From: Pseudoalteromonas sp. NBT06-2
GTDB taxonomy: Bacteria > Pseudomonadota > Gammaproteobacteria > Enterobacterales > Alteromonadaceae
NCBI RefSeq assembly: GCF_002276045.1
Contig: NZ_NQMR01000038.1
Span: forward strand, 1 to 60,194
Length of the DNA: 60,194 nt
Direction of reading: 5' to 3'
The position numbers were made by a program, and so were the translations under genes. Shown here piece after piece: positions 44,662 to 54,175 of the stretch. Below the pieces are notes generated by a model that was given only the letters and a program-made list of their open reading frames with translations, did not search any database and was not told where the DNA came from. The number at the start of each line of letters is the position of its first letter. Within the stretch, counting starts at the first letter, position 1.

Positions 44662-45398
44662 AAGCCGATGCCTTTAATGGCATTATTATTGATAAATATA
44701 ATCTACCTGCAACACAAACCTTATTTCAAGTTGCATTAGATCTGACTATTGCTCATGCAATATCCCAGAATAAACGCCTTATTTGGTTAACCTTACCGAT
44801 AGAGCGAAGTAACATTGTACCAATTGCCACTGAGCTGGGTTTTGTTTTTCATAATTGTCTTGAGCAAGAAGTAACTTTGATTTTACGATTAGTTAATGAT
44901 GCTTATGCGCCTTTTGTGCCTACACACTCAATTGGAGCGGGTGCTTTAGTGATTAATGAAAATAATGAAGTGTTGGTAATTCGGGAAAAAATAACGACTG
45001 GTACAGGTTATAAGCTTCCAGGTGGTCATATTGAACTCAATGAAGATATACATATCGCAATAGAGCGTGAAGTACTTGAAGAAACAGGTATAACAGCAAA
45101 GTTTCAACAAGTGGTTGGTTTTGCCAATAAACATCCTTATCGATTTGGTAAGTCTAATCTTTATTTTATTTGTCGCTTAGAAGCGTTAACCTATGAGATT
45201 GAAATTCAAGATATAGATGAAATTGCTGATGCCCGTTGGGTTGATTTAGATTCATATATAACAGATAACAATAATAGTCACTTTAATCGAGAAATGGTTA
45301 AATCATTAAGTACTGCAACAGGTCTAAAAATAGTTGAATTAGAATTTAATCAAGGAGTTGAAGGTAAAAGAGAAGTATTATTTTCCCAGAATACTTAA
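44550..45398 (+). CDS. Nudix hydrolase with repeat-encoded N-terminus
   Basis: This is a hydrolase of nucleoside diphosphate-linked compounds. The Nudix box GGHIELNEDIHIAIERE plus VLEETGI fits GX5EX7REUXEEXGU exactly, near residues 155-177. The N-terminal pre-domain (about 40-125) resembles the NUDT6-like group, with FNGIIIDKY and a later SIGAGALVIN strand. The first 37 residues are encoded by the right half of the family A element ending at 44661; native sequence begins at about K38. The element thus replaced the original start and supplies ATG codons (44550 or 44598; AAGGGAG at 44574-44580 precedes the second). Whether the fused protein is made is unknown. It is convergent with the solute-binding protein gene. 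Confidence 0.75.
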   Translation: MLVVPSFFKGVTINAKMRLDYELLSSPESHILKWLGYKADAFNGIIIDKYNLPATQTLFQVALDLTIAHAISQNKRLIWLTLPIERSNIVPIATELGFVFHNCLEQEVTLILRLVNDAYAPFVPTHSIGAGALVINENNEVLVIREKITTGTGYKLPGGHIELNEDIHIAIEREVLEETGITAKFQQVVGFANKHPYRFGKSNLYFICRLEALTYEIEIQDIDEIADARWVDLDSYITDNNNSHFNREMVKSLSTATGLKIVELEFNQGVEGKREVLFSQNT

Positions 45399-45586
45399 AT
45401 TTAATCAAAATAGGGTTCATTTCACACACGTCAACTTAATTTGAGTCGTCATTTTTCAAGATATTAATCATAACTTTTATTAAAATTAAAAATGCCATAT
45501 TATCACTAAGTAATACAATGCGCTTAATGGGTTTTATGGCAATGTTTGTTGAAATAGGTGAAGTCGTTAATTATTCAAATTATGCT

Positions 45587-46585
45587 TTATAGCATTGAGG
45601 GATTAACTAAAAAACTTAAACTAGCTTTAACTGCTTTTACATCCGGAATCATTTTAAAATTGTTATTTTCTAATGTTGTTTGATCTTGTTTGTTTTTTGT
45701 ATACACAGGGAATTCAAATAACTGCGATGCATATATCTTTTGTGTATCGTCTTCTAATAAATAATTCATAAAGACAAGGGCATTACTTTTGTTTGGTGCA
45801 TATTTAGTGATGGCAGCCGTAGTTGTTGATATTAATGTTGTGCCTTTATGAGTTTTTAGCCAATGACGTTTAAGCTTTGAAGCGATTAACTGATCTTTTT
45901 TGTTTTCTGAGTTGGCTAACATATCTAAATAATAATGGTTGGCTATGGCAAATTGGCATTTTCCTTCAGCTAAAGCGCGAAGCTGATCTCTATCGTTGCC
46001 AGTTGGACGCTTAACTAAAAGCTTATTTGGATTTTGTAGCCAATAAGTATCTTCTTTTTCACCTATCGATAATAAAGAAGCAAATAACTCTTTATTATAA
46101 CTATGAGATAAATCCCTAATACAAAATTGTCCTTGGTATCGTTTTTTATTAAAATCACTATAAAATTCAGGAACAGCTAAAGTCGTGTTTACGGAACTAA
46201 AAATGGTACGAGCTCTTATTGAAATACTGACCCAATATTGCTCATCATCTACCAAATTTTTATTTACATGTTCTAAATTCTCAAATTTTGAAAATGATTG
46301 CAGTAAGTGTTTTTTGTTAGCTAACTGGCTTAAGTCAGATGTTAGCAGTAAATCGGCCTGACTTTTTTCACCATCATTTTCTAACCTTTTTAATAAATAT
46401 TTTGATTTACCATGTACTAAATTAACTTTTATTCCCGATTCTTTTTCGAATGATGAAACGATAGGTGCTATCAATTCAAGTTTTCGAAAAGAATAAATGT
46501 TTAATTGTTCTAAAGATTTGGCTAAAACTTCAACGCTTGATGCAAACAATGCAATAAATACTAATAAATTACTTTTCATAAACAT
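45587..46585 (-). CDS. Periplasmic solute-binding protein, FbpA/AfuA-like
   Basis: A 332-residue extracellular solute-binding protein with a signal peptide (about 1-22, ending in VLA). The opening LNIYSFRK segment, two-lobe alternation and the FLVNPSML end place it with the iron(III)/spermidine-type class (FbpA, AfuA). Ligand residues cannot be named with certainty. No permease or ATPase gene lies next to it, so it is an orphan binding protein. It is divergent from the GGDEF-EAL gene with only 59 bases between the starts. It may present a ligand to the periplasmic domain of that signalling protein; this is inference. Confidence 0.78.
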   Translation of the reverse strand: MFMKSNLLVFIALFASSVEVLAKSLEQLNIYSFRKLELIAPIVSSFEKESGIKVNLVHGKSKYLLKRLENDGEKSQADLLLTSDLSQLANKKHLLQSFSKFENLEHVNKNLVDDEQYWVSISIRARTIFSSVNTTLAVPEFYSDFNKKRYQGQFCIRDLSHSYNKELFASLLSIGEKEDTYWLQNPNKLLVKRPTGNDRDQLRALAEGKCQFAIANHYYLDMLANSENKKDQLIASKLKRHWLKTHKGTTLISTTTAAITKYAPNKSNALVFMNYLLEDDTQKIYASQLFEFPVYTKNKQDQTTLENNNFKMIPDVKAVKASLSFLVNPSML

Positions 46586-46644
46586 AAATAAAAACTATTA
46601 TCATTTGTAACTATGGTACTGGTAAATTTTAAGAAGTCTAGAGC

Positions 46645-49362
46645 ATGAAGCAATTAAACTTAAAATTAAGAGGATTAAGAATTCATTTATTGAGTTATGC
46701 GATATTTGTGATCGTGATGTCTTTTACTGGTTACCGTTTAGAAAAACATTATGAAGCCCAGTCTACGCAAGATTTAAACATACAGATCGCATCATATAAT
46801 CAAGTTTTTCAAAATAAATTAAGACAACTTGAAAACCTACTTTATTCATTTGATGCCTATTTTCAATCAAGTATGAATATTAGTGCTAAGAGTTTTTATA
46901 AAGTGGCCCAATATCAATTGCAGGGAATAGAAATAGAGGTTGGCTTAGAGCAGTATGTTTTATTTAAACAGGATCAAATTGAAGAAATACAAAAACAACA
47001 AATACAGCAAGGGCAATTTGATTTTAGATTGTATTTACCTAATGAGCTTAAAGATAATTTACTTGGTGTTGTTAGAGCGGCCCCAGTTTCCGATTATGGT
47101 CACATTATTGGCGAAGTGATAGCACTTAATGAAAGTGAATTGAAAAAATTATCTTTAGAACATGGTGTTGTGGCACTTAATTGGCCTCAAAATAATAACC
47201 AATGGAGTCTAGTCTTAATTCAAAAAATTGGTGGTAAGGTGCATTCAGCATTAGGGCTAAGGTTAATATTATCTAGTTTGTTAGAGAACATTTACCACAA
47301 CCTATATATTGAAACAGGCGAACATATACGGATTTTAAATCAAGGTGATGTTATTTTTTCTACGGATTGGAAAAATGCATTTGAACTGGATTATATAGAA
47401 CCGAGTGTGATAACTCCCAGTCATTTTTTTAGTCATGAGTTAACTATTGAGTTATATAACCCTGAAATTTTAACTCCTGCGATAATCCCAGTTCGTTTAT
47501 GCGTGATTATTTCTTTGGTAGTGGTGTCTTGGATCTGCGGTGCTTTAATATTATTTCAAATATTCACTTTAAAGGGGCGCAATAAGGAAATTAATCGAAT
47601 AGTTATACAAAGAACTGCAAGTTTAATCGATTCTAATAGAGAGCTTAAAAAAGAGTCTTTATTAAAAAGTCAAGCACTAAAAAAGCAAATTAAATCAGAA
47701 AATCAATATAAAAAACTATTTGTAAACTCACATGAAGGACTGTTCGTTTTAGATGAGGATACCAGAATAAATACCTGTAATCCTGCATTTATCTCTTTAT
47801 TATTGAACCCAAGTTCAGATAATAAAAACTTTATTTTTAGTGATTTTATTTATAGTGAAGAACAAATTATAAACTGGCAAAAGGATGTTGAAAATAAAAT
47901 TAATCATCAGGAATTTGAATGGTTAGCTAAAAAACAAAATGGAAAAAGTATCTGGGTAAGGCAAAGTGGAAATTGGGTTGAAAATGAAGGTGTATCGAGC
48001 TATGAAGGTCGATTAGTTGATATTACACAAGTAAAGTTATTTAATGAACAGCTAAAATATAGAGCACAGTACGATAGTTTAACCAACTTATTAAACCGAC
48101 AAGCATTTTTAGAGTTAATTGATAAATTAAGATTTAACACCCAAAGTAGTTTTGTTTTACTTTATATTGATTTAGACCGATTTAAGTTGATTAATGATAC
48201 TTTAGGTCATATTGCTGGCGATAAAGTATTGATTGAGTTTTCATCTAGAATGCAAAATATGCTTGGTTCATTTGCTGATATCGCTAGATTAGGCGGCGAT
48301 GAATTTGCAGTATTAATTCGACAAAACCACTTGAGCGATAACTTAATTTGTTTATTGGTTAATATACTTGAAGAAATCCGAAAGCCTTTTAAGTATAAAC
48401 AACATTGCTTGTCTGTGAGTGGTAGTATTGGCGTGCGAAAGTTTACCTCTCCATGTGTAGACTATGATGCAAAAAAATTAATACACGATGCAGATATTGC
48501 GATGTATGAAGCAAAACAGCAAGGGAAAAATGATTATTATATTTTTTCTTCAAAATTATCTCAGCAAATAAATCGCAGACTTCAGATTGAAACATTATTA
48601 CATGACTTAATTCCAGATTCAGAGCTTTCAATTAATTTACAACCGCTTTATTGTAAGCAAGGACTGCGTTTAATTGGCTTTGAGGCATTACTTAGATGGG
48701 ATAGTAAAGAACTAGGGAGAATTAGCCCTGAAGAATTTATTCCTATTGCTGAAGAATGCGGGAAGATGTCTATTTTAGGACTATGGGTTTTTGATCGTGC
48801 GTTGAAATTTATGGAGAAATTAGGTGATAAATCTCATAATTTATTTATTAATATCAATGTTTCACCTCTGCAATTACAGCAAAACAGTTTTATGGACTGG
48901 CTAACCAAACGTGTAAATCAATCGAACTTAAATCGACGCCAAATTAGAATTGAATTAACAGAATCAGCTATGATCGCAAAAGAAGAAGTATTAATAGCAC
49001 AGTTAAATGATATACATAATTTGGGCATTGGAATATATATTGATGACTTTGGTACAGGTTATAGCTCACTTAGTCGCATAAAAAACTTGCCAATAGATGG
49101 CATTAAAATAGATCGTTCCTTTATTGAAAATATTGAAACAGATAATGGAGCATTACAATTAGTTAAAGCGATTTGTGCAATTGCTGAATCGTTTAACCTT
49201 TCTATCACTGTAGAAGGAGTTGAAACACAAGCACAACTTAATGTATTGAAAAGTTTATATTGCCATAAATATCAAGGATATTTTTTTAGTAAGCCATTAA
49301 CTGAAAAGCAAATGGTTATTTGCATTGATCATGAAATTAAAAATATAACAAAAATTGCATAA
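46645..49362 (+). CDS. GGDEF-EAL protein with periplasmic sensor and PAS domain
   Basis: This is a 905-residue cyclic-di-GMP enzyme in the inner membrane. Transmembrane helices at about 10-29 and 284-306 enclose a 250-residue periplasmic sensor domain. A coiled coil and a PAS domain (about 355-460) follow. The GGDEF motif at 550-554 is intact, so a diguanylate cyclase is possible; the RxxD inhibitory site before it is missing (SFAD). The EAL motif at 680-682, with DDFGTGYSS, the KIDRSF block and VEGVET, is also complete, so phosphodiesterase activity is likely. Either activity may dominate. The neighbouring solute-binding protein gene is divergent. Confidence 0.92.
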   Translation: MKQLNLKLRGLRIHLLSYAIFVIVMSFTGYRLEKHYEAQSTQDLNIQIASYNQVFQNKLRQLENLLYSFDAYFQSSMNISAKSFYKVAQYQLQGIEIEVGLEQYVLFKQDQIEEIQKQQIQQGQFDFRLYLPNELKDNLLGVVRAAPVSDYGHIIGEVIALNESELKKLSLEHGVVALNWPQNNNQWSLVLIQKIGGKVHSALGLRLILSSLLENIYHNLYIETGEHIRILNQGDVIFSTDWKNAFELDYIEPSVITPSHFFSHELTIELYNPEILTPAIIPVRLCVIISLVVVSWICGALILFQIFTLKGRNKEINRIVIQRTASLIDSNRELKKESLLKSQALKKQIKSENQYKKLFVNSHEGLFVLDEDTRINTCNPAFISLLLNPSSDNKNFIFSDFIYSEEQIINWQKDVENKINHQEFEWLAKKQNGKSIWVRQSGNWVENEGVSSYEGRLVDITQVKLFNEQLKYRAQYDSLTNLLNRQAFLELIDKLRFNTQSSFVLLYIDLDRFKLINDTLGHIAGDKVLIEFSSRMQNMLGSFADIARLGGDEFAVLIRQNHLSDNLICLLVNILEEIRKPFKYKQHCLSVSGSIGVRKFTSPCVDYDAKKLIHDADIAMYEAKQQGKNDYYIFSSKLSQQINRRLQIETLLHDLIPDSELSINLQPLYCKQGLRLIGFEALLRWDSKELGRISPEEFIPIAEECGKMSILGLWVFDRALKFMEKLGDKSHNLFININVSPLQLQQNSFMDWLTKRVNQSNLNRRQIRIELTESAMIAKEEVLIAQLNDIHNLGIGIYIDDFGTGYSSLSRIKNLPIDGIKIDRSFIENIETDNGALQLVKAICAIAESFNLSITVEGVETQAQLNVLKSLYCHKYQGYFFSKPLTEKQMVICIDHEIKNITKIA

Positions 49363-49802
49363 TGAATTATGTAATCGTTACTTTGTCTATTTAAATAGCA
49401 CCATCTTGGTTGTACAGAAAATGAATTATGATCACTTTTAAAACGAATATGGGCGATATTTTAATTGCGTTAAATTTTGTAAATACATCTATCTCCACAA
49501 GTTCACAATTTTTCATTAATGCCAGAGACAATTGATTTTTAGATTTTCCTTCAAAAAGAAATGATGGATGGGGTTATGCTATTTTTGGCAAAGTGACTCT
49601 AACTCTCTTAGCTTTTTTTAGTGCTACTTTTTATTCTCCTCAATTATATTTCTGAAAATCTTGTTGAAACCTCATCTGTCTATTAGTCTTTGAATAAGAA
49701 TACTTTATTTGATTTAGATACTAATTACTTTAATTTTTAAGCCTAAGTGTTTTATTTGCATTCTAAGTTCTTATTGGAGTAGTTAGATTTTTAGGACTCA
49801 AT
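49363..49802. other. Intergenic region before upp, with a PpiB relic
   Basis: Apart from the pseudogene at 49428-49602, no gene is seen. The T-rich part at 49600-49640 and an AT-rich part to 49800 probably contain the promoter of the uracil operon. No terminator with a strong stem was recognised after the GGDEF-EAL gene. Confidence 0.4.
49428..49602 (+). pseudogene. Peptidyl-prolyl isomerase (PpiB-like) pseudogene
   Basis: A decayed cyclophilin-type isomerase gene. The frame from the ATG at 49428 reads MITFKTNMGDILIALNF, the usual PpiB start. It then jumps to SSQFFINARDN, normally 80 residues further on, which shows an internal deletion. A TGA follows, and the frame continues as FLDFPSKRNDGWGYAIFGKV before diverging. 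The catalytic FHR segment is lost in the deletion. Confidence 0.75.
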
Positions 49803-50429
49803 ATGCTTGAACAAGACAATAACTTTACTTTACCACCTAACGTAACCTGTTTTTCACGTTCTAAAAATGCTGAAATAAGTGAACGTCATTTTTATCTTAC
49901 TAGGCTTAGAGATAGAGAGTTACCCTATCAAGAGTTTAGAAAAACAGCTAATAATTTATTTGAATTGATTGCCGATGCAATGATCCCTCATCTTCAAAAT
50001 CATGAAGTAATTTTAACGCCTATTTTTAGAGCAGGTTTAAGCTTACTTCCTGTATTTATGTCTAAAATAGAAAACTCTAAATTATGCTCGATTGGCGTCA
50101 AAAGAAATGAAGCAACCGCACAACCAGAGCCTTACTTATTTAAAGTGCCACCTGAAATTTCGCCCGATGCAAAATTTGTTATTTTAGAGCCTATGATAGC
50201 CACTGCAGGCACTATGTGTTACAGCTTAAGCATGATGAAAAAACAAGGGTATAATCTTAAAGATATTGAAATTATATCAATATTTTGTGCTTTAGAAGCT
50301 GCTGAAAGGCTACATAATGAATTCCCTGAAATACATATACATACCGAAGTAGTCGATCCTATTTTAGATGATAATAAATATATTGTTCCAGGTTGTGGAG
50401 ACTTTGGTGATAGATATTTTGGTACATAA
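49803..50429 (+). CDS. Uracil phosphoribosyltransferase-like (first copy)
   Basis: It converts uracil and PRPP to UMP. The 208-residue protein has the PRPP loop as EPMIATAGT near 131-139 and the uracil-binding end PGCGDFGDRYFG near 195-206. It differs from the classical Upp encoded at 53048-53677, so it is more like the URC6/fungal-type branch. It heads the URC-type operon and probably makes UMP for the ring-opening steps. A 77-base gap precedes the next gene. Confidence 0.85.
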   Translation: MLEQDNNFTLPPNVTCFSRSKNAEISERHFYLTRLRDRELPYQEFRKTANNLFELIADAMIPHLQNHEVILTPIFRAGLSLLPVFMSKIENSKLCSIGVKRNEATAQPEPYLFKVPPEISPDAKFVILEPMIATAGTMCYSLSMMKKQGYNLKDIEIISIFCALEAAERLHNEFPEIHIHTEVVDPILDDNKYIVPGCGDFGDRYFGT

Positions 50430-50506
50430 AGTAATTGTTTTTTTGAAGATAAGTAAGCTTTGTTTCCTAAAGTCACATAATAAGTGAAATATTAAGAGGT
50501 TGTTTA

Positions 50507-51760
50507 ATGAAGGCATATTCAAGATCGCATCATGTTATTTTAACTTCTCATTCAAATCAGGCGTTTAAAGAGTCGACTCCTGTAAAATGGGGCGCTCAAC
50601 TGCCAAGTGAACGAGGCCCCGTAATAGCGACCATTTCAACTAAGGAAAACCGTAATGCAATTGGCTCCCATAGCGGTAGTTATACTGTATATCGCGCGTT
50701 ATCTATAGCCGCAGGTACATTTCCGCAAGACCATATTCCCGACCTTACTAATACCAGCCCAACCGTTAATGTCACGCCTAAAATAGCCTGGTCTGATGCT
50801 GAAAAAATTATATCTTTAGATCCATGGGGAGCAAATGTTGATGAAGTATTTAGTAAAGATTTAAAACAAGGTATCAATATTCAACCATCAATAGCTGTTA
50901 CTCAAGCACATCTTACTTTACCTGAAATATATGATGCAGTTGATAAAGGCAGGTTAAAACCTGATGGAGAAATTTTAAAAGAAAATAAAGATGTATTTGT
51001 AACAAAAGTAGCCATAGAGCCTGTTTGGTATTTACCTGGTATAGCAAAGCGGTTTGGTATTGAAGAGGGGGAACTGAGAAAAATTTTATTTCAAGAAACT
51101 GGCGGGATGTTTCCGGAACTCGTTACTCGACCCGATCTTAAAATTTTGTTACCCCCGATAGGTAGTACAACAGCATATATTTTTGGCGATATAAATAGCC
51201 TAGCTGATGATTCAAAAGAATTGACCTGCAGAGTACATGATGAATGTAATGGTTCGGATGTTTTTGGTTCAGATATTTGTACATGCAGACCTTATTTAAT
51301 GCATGGCATCGAAGAGGCCGTAAAAACAGCACAAGAAGGTGGTGTTGGTTTAATTGTTTATTTTAGAAAAGAGGGGAGAGCATTAGGCGAGGTAACTAAG
51401 TTACTTGTTTATAACGCAAGAAAAAGACAAAAAGGAGGAGACAGTGCAGCAACTTATTTTGAACGTACCGAGTGTGTAGCCGGTATTCAAGATGCACGTT
51501 TTCAAGAATTTATGCCAGATGTTTTGCATTGGTTTGGTATCAAAAAAATAGATCATTTAGTGTCCATGAGCAATATGAAATATAACGCGATTGTTAAATC
51601 GGGTATTAAGGTTTTAAATCGAGTCTCGATCCCAAAAAACTTAGTGCCCGATGATGCTCAAGTAGAAATAGAAGCTAAAAAAGCGGCCGGTTATTTTACT
51701 GATGATGAAGCCTTAACAGATGACGAACTTGATAATATTAAAGGGCGGAATTTATCATGA
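50507..51760 (+). CDS. URC1-like GTP cyclohydrolase II homologue
   Basis: A 417-residue member of the RibA family with a 180-residue N-terminal extension. The zinc-ligand Cys residues are present (DEC, then ICTC), and a FRKEGRALGE segment matches the catalytic loop of GTP cyclohydrolase II. The riboflavin-type ends differ, for example GGDSAATYF instead of the usual DTIDAN. This pattern and the neighbouring URC4 and UPRT genes identify it as URC1, known from yeast to be needed for uracil catabolism at the nucleotide level. It overlaps the URC4 gene by 4 bases. It is not expected to serve riboflavin synthesis. Confidence 0.85.
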   Translation: MKAYSRSHHVILTSHSNQAFKESTPVKWGAQLPSERGPVIATISTKENRNAIGSHSGSYTVYRALSIAAGTFPQDHIPDLTNTSPTVNVTPKIAWSDAEKIISLDPWGANVDEVFSKDLKQGINIQPSIAVTQAHLTLPEIYDAVDKGRLKPDGEILKENKDVFVTKVAIEPVWYLPGIAKRFGIEEGELRKILFQETGGMFPELVTRPDLKILLPPIGSTTAYIFGDINSLADDSKELTCRVHDECNGSDVFGSDICTCRPYLMHGIEEAVKTAQEGGVGLIVYFRKEGRALGEVTKLLVYNARKRQKGGDSAATYFERTECVAGIQDARFQEFMPDVLHWFGIKKIDHLVSMSNMKYNAIVKSGIKVLNRVSIPKNLVPDDAQVEIEAKKAAGYFTDDEALTDDELDNIKGRNLS

Positions 51761-52986
51761 TTGATATGGGCGTTAAAGCCGAAGATGTAAGATACTTGTT
51801 ATCACCAAAAGCCATTAGGGAACGTAGTCAGCAAGTTTTTCAACTGAGTCTATCAGGCACAGGTCAATTTAAAATTAATTTAGAACGCTTAGATGAAGTC
51901 GCTGATTATGTATTGGTTGTTATTAATAATAATTATCCTAATTTAGACATTCCTTTCCATTCCCGCTGGAGTCATTTTCAAGCCGGAAATATAGATAGGT
52001 TAAAAGAATTAGATAGAAAATTAACGAATTTATCACTATATGATAAAGCAAGAGCCAAGCTTGATTTAGTTTTGGTATCCGTTTTATTAGATGCTGGAGC
52101 GGGTGATACTTGGTGCTATTTAGATAAAAAAAGCGGTCAAACTTTTAAACGTTCAGAAGGACTAGCTATAGCAAGTTTTGATATGTATATGGCTGGCGTA
52201 TTTTCCAGTGATAAATTAAATCCTCTCCAAGTTGATGCTAAATCTTTAATGTTTTTTAATCGCGAAAAGCTAGAGCTGGGATTTCAAGTATCCCAACATA
52301 ACCCTTTAGAAGGTTTAGAGGGTCGTGTCAGCTTAATATGTGAATTAGGGAAGGCATTAGTTAATAAAGATGATATTTTTAAAGATCATAGACCTGGTAA
52401 TATTTTAGATTTTTTGATTGATAATTATGGTCAGAATATTCAAGCTGAGGATATATTAAATGCAGTGTTGAATGGATTTAGTGATATATGGCCTGGTCGA
52501 ATATCAATTAACAATATGAATATGGGAGATGTATGGCAATATTCATTATTAAAATCGACTGATCCGCTATCATGTTTAGTCCCTTTTCATAAATTATCAC
52601 AATGGTTAACGTATTCACTCATAGAGCCTATTTTAGAAGCTGAAATTGAAGTAAATGGTGTTGAAAACCTGACTGGTTTAGCTGAATACCGCAATGGAGG
52701 CCTGTTAATAGATAAGCAATTAATTGAATTAAAAGATAAAAATAACTTAACTAAATCTCATTTAGCGAATAGTGATTTGATAATCGAATGGCGTGCATTA
52801 ACGATAGTACTGCTAGATAAAATAGCAGATAACATTCGTGAAAAGTTAAATATGTCGAAGGAAGAGTTGCCTTTGGCAAAAGTATTAGAAGGAGGGACTT
52901 GGTGGGCAGGTCGTACAATAGCACAAGAAAAAAGACATAGAGGAGAACCGCCTTTAAAACTACACAGTGATGGTACTGTGTTTTAA
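51757..52986 (+). CDS. URC4/Urg3 family protein (DUF1688)
   Basis: A 409-residue DUF1688 protein. The opening VRYLLSPKAIRERSQQVF and the FHSRWSHFQAG segment near 66-76 are typical, as is the GAGDTWCY block near 110. URC4 is required for uracil breakdown in yeast and occurs in bacterial operons with URC1 and a uracil phosphoribosyltransferase. Its precise reaction is not something I can state. Overlap with URC1 (ATGA) shows translational coupling. A 62-base gap with a 7-bp tandem repeat separates it from the next gene. Confidence 0.88.
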   Translation: MIDMGVKAEDVRYLLSPKAIRERSQQVFQLSLSGTGQFKINLERLDEVADYVLVVINNNYPNLDIPFHSRWSHFQAGNIDRLKELDRKLTNLSLYDKARAKLDLVLVSVLLDAGAGDTWCYLDKKSGQTFKRSEGLAIASFDMYMAGVFSSDKLNPLQVDAKSLMFFNREKLELGFQVSQHNPLEGLEGRVSLICELGKALVNKDDIFKDHRPGNILDFLIDNYGQNIQAEDILNAVLNGFSDIWPGRISINNMNMGDVWQYSLLKSTDPLSCLVPFHKLSQWLTYSLIEPILEAEIEVNGVENLTGLAEYRNGGLLIDKQLIELKDKNNLTKSHLANSDLIIEWRALTIVLLDKIADNIREKLNMSKEELPLAKVLEGGTWWAGRTIAQEKRHRGEPPLKLHSDGTVF

Positions 52987-52992
52987 AACTAG

Positions 52993-53017
52993 ATCATTAA
53001 TCATTAATCATTAATCA
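52993..53017. repeat. 7-bp tandem repeat
   Basis: Three exact copies of ATCATTA and a partial fourth lie between the URC4 and upp genes. Copy number could change by slipped pairing and alter the spacing in the operon, but no effect is shown by sequence alone. Confidence 0.7.
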
Positions 53018-53047
53018 ATAAACATAAAACAGGAATAGGACAATACA

Positions 53048-53677
53048 ATGGAAAAATTAACAATAATTAGTCATCCCGTTTTACAGCATAAGCTTACATT
53101 ATTAAGAAAAAAAGAAACAAAGTCTTGTGAATTTAGAAGGCTTTTGAATGAAATTAGTGGGTTGTTGGCTTATGAATCTACAAAAGAATTGGCACTTAAA
53201 CCGGTTGATATTGAAACACCATTAGAGAAGATGAAAGGCGAAGAAGTGGCATGTGCCCCCATTATTGTATCAATTATGCGGGCAGGGAATGGTATGCTTG
53301 ATGGTTTATTAAATATGTTACCGTTTGCAAGTGCTGGCCACATTGGTATTTATAGAGATAAATTTATTCAAAATACAGTTGAGTATTATTTCAGACTACC
53401 AAAAAATTCAACAGGAAAAAAAGTGATTTTAGCTGATCCACTTTTAGCAACCGGAGATACTGCAATTGCATGTATAGATAGGCTAAAACAGTATGGCGTA
53501 GGAAAAATTACCATGATTTGTGTTTTAGTATCGCAAGATGGGGTTAAAAAGCTACATCACTTTCACCCTGATGTGAAAATTATTGCTATTAGTAAAGAGC
53601 TAAACTTAAATGATGAGGGTCATTTATTACCTGGTTTAGGTGATGCAGGAGATCGTTTATATAAAACAACGGATTAA
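53048..53677 (+). CDS. upp: Uracil phosphoribosyltransferase (classical)
   Basis: A 209-residue salvage enzyme making UMP from uracil and PRPP. The PRPP loop is ADPLLATGDT near 137-146, and the C-terminal uracil site is GLGDAGDRLY near 197-206. These match bacterial Upp closely. It is the last gene of the URC-type operon; a family A repeat and a terminator hairpin follow. The operon therefore has two enzymes that feed uracil into UMP, one of which probably serves catabolism and the other salvage. Confidence 0.92.
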   Translation: MEKLTIISHPVLQHKLTLLRKKETKSCEFRRLLNEISGLLAYESTKELALKPVDIETPLEKMKGEEVACAPIIVSIMRAGNGMLDGLLNMLPFASAGHIGIYRDKFIQNTVEYYFRLPKNSTGKKVILADPLLATGDTAIACIDRLKQYGVGKITMICVLVSQDGVKKLHHFHPDVKIIAISKELNLNDEGHLLPGLGDAGDRLYKTTD

Positions 53678-53708
53678 TTTTATGAGAAGAGATAATCTAT
53701 TTTATTGA

Positions 53709-53975
53709 TATACCCAAGCCACTTCAAGATGTGAGGTTCAGGACTGCTGAGCAATGCATGATCTAGGCGTATCTTTGCATTAATGGTTACTCCCTTAAAA
53801 AAAGATGGAACAACGAGCATGATTTGCTCAGAAGTCCCTGTAAGGTTGGTTTATAAATACTTTATGCAGCGTTATTGATTTTGAAAAGGGAATAACCATG
53901 TTCTTCAATCAATGCCTTTGCCTAAAGCATTTCTAATTCCAACTGAATCCTGCATCTTGAAGTGGTTTGGGTATA
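53709..53975 (-). mobile_element. Family A MITE-like element, copy 2 (short form)
   Basis: A 267-bp copy in inverse orientation, bounded by TATACCCAAGCCACTTCAAG and CTTGAAGTGGTTTGGGTATA. It lacks the 48-bp internal segment, as does copy 1. It lies 32 bases after the upp stop, in intergenic DNA. Confidence 0.88.
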
Positions 53976-54115
53976 TACAGCATTATAAAGTCTCTAGTTT
54001 GAATTTTAATATAATCGTATATTAATTCGAAAAACAAACCCTGTGCTTACTTAAATTTTTATTATATTGTTTTAGGCCTTAGATAATGCTAATTCATTAG
54101 CTATTTTCAAACCGA

Positions 54116-54141
54116 TCCCTGGGCCCTTCGGGGCTTTTTTA
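54116..54141 (+). terminator. Terminator after the uracil operon
   Basis: GCCC-TTCG-GGGC with extra pairing outside (CTGGGCCC) is followed by six T on the plus strand. The UUCG-type loop is very stable. It probably ends transcription from the upp operon, now 440 bases upstream because the family A element lies in between. The plus-strand tail makes it a poor terminator for the convergent TetR gene. Confidence 0.8.
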
Positions 54142-54175
54142 TAAAGCTAAATAAGCTGCGTTAAGCGTATTTAAT

